Below are positions 61,179 to 64,000 of a DNA stretch of 64,000 bases, piece after piece. This DNA comes from JAJYKC01 sp035545735. GTDB lineage: Bacteria > Acidobacteriota > Terriglobia > Bryobacterales > Bryobacteraceae. Position numbers and translations under genes: made by a program. The notes below the pieces were generated by a model. It saw only the letters and a list, made by a program, of their open reading frames with translations, did not search any database and was not told where the DNA came from. The stretch's first letter is position 1, and each line of letters starts with the position of its first letter. The stretch lies in contig DASZXS010000005.1 in NCBI GenBank assembly GCA_035545735.1, positions 62,001 through 126,000 of the forward strand. The letters run 5' to 3'.

Positions 61179-61508
61179 TCGCAATCTCCGTTCTATTGCG
61201 GGGCGGAAACCGCAGCGCTTTCACGGAAGATGCAGGTTGAGAACGAGTGATCCGCCTGGGTGATCCTTCCTCGACCGTTTGCCCAGACGTGCCTGATTAA
61301 AACTTTTTACCCGATGGAACGGCGGCAGGCGGCTCTCGATCCGATACACAAACGCCTGACCCGAAAACCGTCCCTCGGAGTCTTCCATAACCGGCGGCTG
61401 CCCAGAGCGGCAACTCCACCCCGGACGGCCACGTCAAAACTTCTTTCAAGCGAATCTCGTCAACGCTTCTCTTCCAGAAGACTGGCCGCTTCCTAGGGCC
61501 CGCCTTAC
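61179..61508. other. 330-bp gap between rng and rodA
   Basis: No convincing gene, repeat or structured RNA is seen in this gap. It must contain the rng promoter and 5' leader on the minus strand. A short frame (61260-61496, plus) has no recognisable protein character and no ribosome site. Confidence 0.5.
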
Positions 61509-62591
61509 TTACAATCGATGGAGCCGGACATTATTTACCAGCCCCAACATTAAAAATACCGACAAAATATTTGAGCCGCCCGAACTCATCAGCGGCAGAG
61601 GGATCCCGGTAACCGGCATCCGGCCCACCACCATGCCGACATTCACCAGCACATGAAACAGCAGCAGCGCCGCCACCCCCATGCAGACATACATCCCAGC
61701 GCGATCGGGCGCCATTTGCGCGTTCTGCACGATCTGCATGAGCAGCAAAAAATATAAACCCAGAACTACGACAACTCCAACAAAACCGTGCTCCTCCGCA
61801 AAAGCGGAGAAGATGAAATCCGTGTGCGGGACCGGGAGGAACCGCAACTGAGTCTGCGTCCCCCGGGTTACACCCTGCCCCCAAATCCCACCCGAGCCAA
61901 CCGCAATCTCTGATTGAATCAACTGATAACCGGTACCTTTGGGATCCCGGCTCGGGTCTACAAAACTAAGCAGCCTGGCTTTCTGATAATCCCGCAGGAA
62001 AAAATAACTCACGGGCATCACCAGAGCCAGCGTCACGAGAATAATCGCCGCATGCCGCAATCGCAGGCCGGCGAGAATTACCCCCACCACCAAAACCGGA
62101 AAGTAGGTCAAAGTAGTGCCCAAATCCGGCTGCTTTAAAACCAGCAGCATCGGAACGGCGACTAACCCTCCCAGTTTCAACAAGTCGCGAGCTTCAAGCT
62201 GCTCGCCCTTCACATCCGACAGATATCGAGCTACCAGTAATATTATCACCAGTTTCACGAACTCCGAGATCTGAAGCCGGAAGCCCCCAATGACAAGCCA
62301 GCGCTGAGCGCCGAACACCCTCCTGCCGCCAATTAAAGTCGCAAGCAATCCGAGAACGGAGAGCCCGTACAGAAGGGGGACCCTTCCCAGCAGAGTGTGG
62401 TAGTCAATGAGCGTAACACTCCACATCAGCACCAGACCCACAGAAATCCAGATCAACTGCTTCCACCAGGCGTCGCTCCACGTGGTGTCGAGGGTCGCAC
62501 TGAAAATCTGAAGCACACCAATGGCGCAGATGACAAAAGCGACGGACAGCAGAGCCCAGTCGAAATCGCGCAGTGTGCGGTAGGAAGCCAT
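61509..62591 (-). CDS. rodA: rod-shape SEDS glycosyltransferase RodA
   Basis: The 360-residue SEDS membrane protein has about ten helices. Conserved stretches include FDWALLSVAFVICAIGVLQIFSAT and YQLIQSEIAVGSGGIWGQGVTRGTQTQLRFLPVPHTDFIFSAFAEEHGFVG, containing the catalytic acidic loop, and GIPLPLMSSGGSNIL. RodA polymerises lipid II in cell elongation together with PBP2, whose gene lies 41 bp upstream in the same operon. In this layout the order is mrdA then rodA (mrdB). The protein is complete and of normal length. Confidence 0.95.
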   Translation of the reverse strand: MASYRTLRDFDWALLSVAFVICAIGVLQIFSATLDTTWSDAWWKQLIWISVGLVLMWSVTLIDYHTLLGRVPLLYGLSVLGLLATLIGGRRVFGAQRWLVIGGFRLQISEFVKLVIILLVARYLSDVKGEQLEARDLLKLGGLVAVPMLLVLKQPDLGTTLTYFPVLVVGVILAGLRLRHAAIILVTLALVMPVSYFFLRDYQKARLLSFVDPSRDPKGTGYQLIQSEIAVGSGGIWGQGVTRGTQTQLRFLPVPHTDFIFSAFAEEHGFVGVVVVLGLYFLLLMQIVQNAQMAPDRAGMYVCMGVAALLLFHVLVNVGMVVGRMPVTGIPLPLMSSGGSNILSVFLMLGLVNNVRLHRL

Positions 62592-62632
62592 GAGTATGTC
62601 TTTAGTTTCTCACCCGGAAATCTCGTGCCCGG

Positions 62633-64000
62633 TCAGCGCTCCGGAGTCCGGGCCGCAGGCCGGAAATAGGCAGGCGACGTGGGCTGGGGGGCGGAATAGA
62701 ACGCCAGGACGGGCAGAGGCTGGGAGTGCCGGGCTTTCTTATCGAAGTAAGCCTTCAAAACATCGCGCACCACCGGGACCGCCACGCTGCTTTCACCGCC
62801 GCCCTGCACCAGCGCCACGACGACGATCTCGGGATGTTCGCGCGGGGCGAAGCCAACAAACCAGGCGTTATCGGCGAGTTCGGCGGCGGCGCGCGATCCG
62901 CGCAATGCTTTCACCAGGTCGTTCGAAGCCACCTGCGCCGTGCCGGTTTTACCGCATACTGTAATCCCCGGCAAACGCGCGCGTGTGCCTGTTCCGGCTT
63001 CATTCACCACGCCATACATGCCGGAAACGACTTTTTCGATATTATCCGGGTTGAAAGTAACCCGGCGGGCCGCCACCGGATGCCGAAAATCGCGCACCAG
63101 GTGGGGGCGCTCCCAAACCCCGCCCATCGCAATACCGCCGATCGCGTACGCGAGCTGCAGAGGCGTCACTGCGACCGCGCCCTGTCCAATGGATACCGAT
63201 ATCGTTTCGCCCGCGTACCATTTCCGGCGGAACCGCCGCATCGCCCACTGAGTGGAGGGCATGGTGCCTTCGGCTTCGTGCGGCAGGTCAATACCGGTTT
63301 TCCGCCCGTAGCCGGCCATTTCGGCGTATTTCGCGATGCGATCAATCCCCAGGCGATACCCGACGTTATAAAAATAGACGTCGCAGGACTGCTCGATGGC
63401 GCGATGCAGATCGATTTCTCCGTGGCCGCGCTTCAAATGGCAGGCGTACCAGTGGCCGTAGAAACTCGCGCCGCCGGAGCAGCGGACGTGAAAATCGTCG
63501 TTAATCACTCCGGTTTCGAGTCCGGCCAGCGCCATCAGCGGCTTGAAGGTCGATCCCGGCGCAAGCTGCGCCTGAATTGCGCGGTTCAACAGCGGCTTGC
63601 GCGGATTTTGAATTAGGTCGTTCCAGTCCTTGGAGCGGATGCGTCCGGCAAACAGGTTGGGGTCGAACGAAGGACGGCTCACCATAGCCAGAACCGCTCC
63701 GGTTCGCGGATCCAGGGCCACGACAGCGCCGGGACGGTCCCCCAGGGACAACTCGGCGACCGCCTGGATATCGAGGTCCAGCGTGGTTTCCAGATCGCGT
63801 CCCGGGACGGCCGGCTTATCGTCCAGAACCTGGCGCTCACGGCCGAGGTTATCCACCACAACCCGCCGCTGTCCATCCACGCCCATCAGGCTGTCGTTAT
63901 ATTGCCGCTCCAGCCCATCTTTGCCTACGATCTGCCCCTGCTGATAGTGAATGAATTCCGGCGAATCGAGCTCCAACTCGCTTACTTCGCCCACGTACCC
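62633..64000 (-). CDS. mrdA: penicillin-binding protein 2, partial (5' end cut by window)
   Basis: About 455 residues of the C-terminal part are visible; the N-terminus lies beyond the right edge. The transpeptidase motifs are all present: SxxK in APGSTFKPLMAL, SxN-type SCDVYFYNVGY and KTG in CGKTGTAQVAS. The region before it (GYVGEVSELELDSPEF, then VGKDGLERQYNDSLMG) is the PBP2 pedestal. It cross-links peptidoglycan during elongation and works with RodA, encoded 41 bp downstream. A frame could start at an internal codon near 63994, but the protein clearly continues upstream. Confidence 0.95.
   Translation of the reverse strand, partial: GYVGEVSELELDSPEFIHYQQGQIVGKDGLERQYNDSLMGVDGQRRVVVDNLGRERQVLDDKPAVPGRDLETTLDLDIQAVAELSLGDRPGAVVALDPRTGAVLAMVSRPSFDPNLFAGRIRSKDWNDLIQNPRKPLLNRAIQAQLAPGSTFKPLMALAGLETGVINDDFHVRCSGGASFYGHWYACHLKRGHGEIDLHRAIEQSCDVYFYNVGYRLGIDRIAKYAEMAGYGRKTGIDLPHEAEGTMPSTQWAMRRFRRKWYAGETISVSIGQGAVAVTPLQLAYAIGGIAMGGVWERPHLVRDFRHPVAARRVTFNPDNIEKVVSGMYGVVNEAGTGTRARLPGITVCGKTGTAQVASNDLVKALRGSRAAAELADNAWFVGFAPREHPEIVVVALVQGGGESSVAVPVVRDVLKAYFDKKARHSQPLPVLAFYSAPQPTSPAYFRPAARTPER

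Noticed and set aside
61260..61496. Short plus-strand open frame in the rng-rodA gap
   Set aside because: No ribosome site, basic low-complexity product, no similarity recognised.

Overview
The window looks like a piece of chromosome from an acidobacterium of the Solibacter/Bryobacter type (inference). The grounds are a PadR regulator next to a duplicated orphan FtsX-type permease, an Oar-like TonB-dependent receptor with an N-terminal carboxypeptidase-regulatory domain, a DUF1501 plus DUF1549/DUF1553 cytochrome pair, an FG-GAP/UnbV protein, hopanoid HpnH, and GC-rich, closely packed genes with frequent GTG/TTG starts. I found no rRNA, tRNA, CRISPR array, insertion sequence or phage gene.

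Layout: 1-7.3 kb (minus) holds a partial RNase H-like exonuclease, an ABC-F ATPase, an ADOP permease with its frameshifted PadR regulator, and a MATE exporter. The exporter ends a four-gene operon (HAD phosphatase, RfaE1-like PfkB kinase, ROK kinase, MATE; 10.0-5.9 kb). From 10.2 to 17.3 kb lies a stress-like accessory cluster: two divergent hsp20 genes with hairpin-rich leaders, several small unknown proteins, a DksA/TraR zinc-finger protein, a glycosyltransferase fused to a glycosidase-like domain, and a GH130 protein. An AraC regulator follows. From 25.8 down to 18.4 kb a tight run carries gltX, glnS, a NodU/CmcH-type carbamoyltransferase, an UnbV protein and a TPR protein.

From 26.0 to 34.7 kb (plus) come hpnH, a small unknown, thpR, plsY and gpsA, then an ECF sigma/anti-sigma/DUF3106 unit, a LolD-type ATPase and clpC. 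From 34.7 to 43.2 kb are a carboxylesterase, a translationally coupled Rieske oxygenase / gluconate-dehydrogenase-subunit-3 / GMC oxidoreductase operon, and the Oar-like receptor. From 43.2 to 50.4 kb are an alpha/beta hydrolase, the DUF1501 and DUF1549/1553 pair, an AsmA-like protein and a membrane GT2. The rest holds an OPT transporter, a spermidine-synthase-like membrane protein, comF, an HNH endonuclease, infC, an MgtC/DUF4010 protein, an RNase E/G with a very large disordered insert, rodA and a truncated PBP2 gene.

Most genes are housekeeping or family-typical. The parts most worth a second look are the hsp20 leaders and the small-protein/glycan cluster beside them, the frameshift in padR, the inverted repeat before the MgtC gene, and the Rieske/GMC operon.
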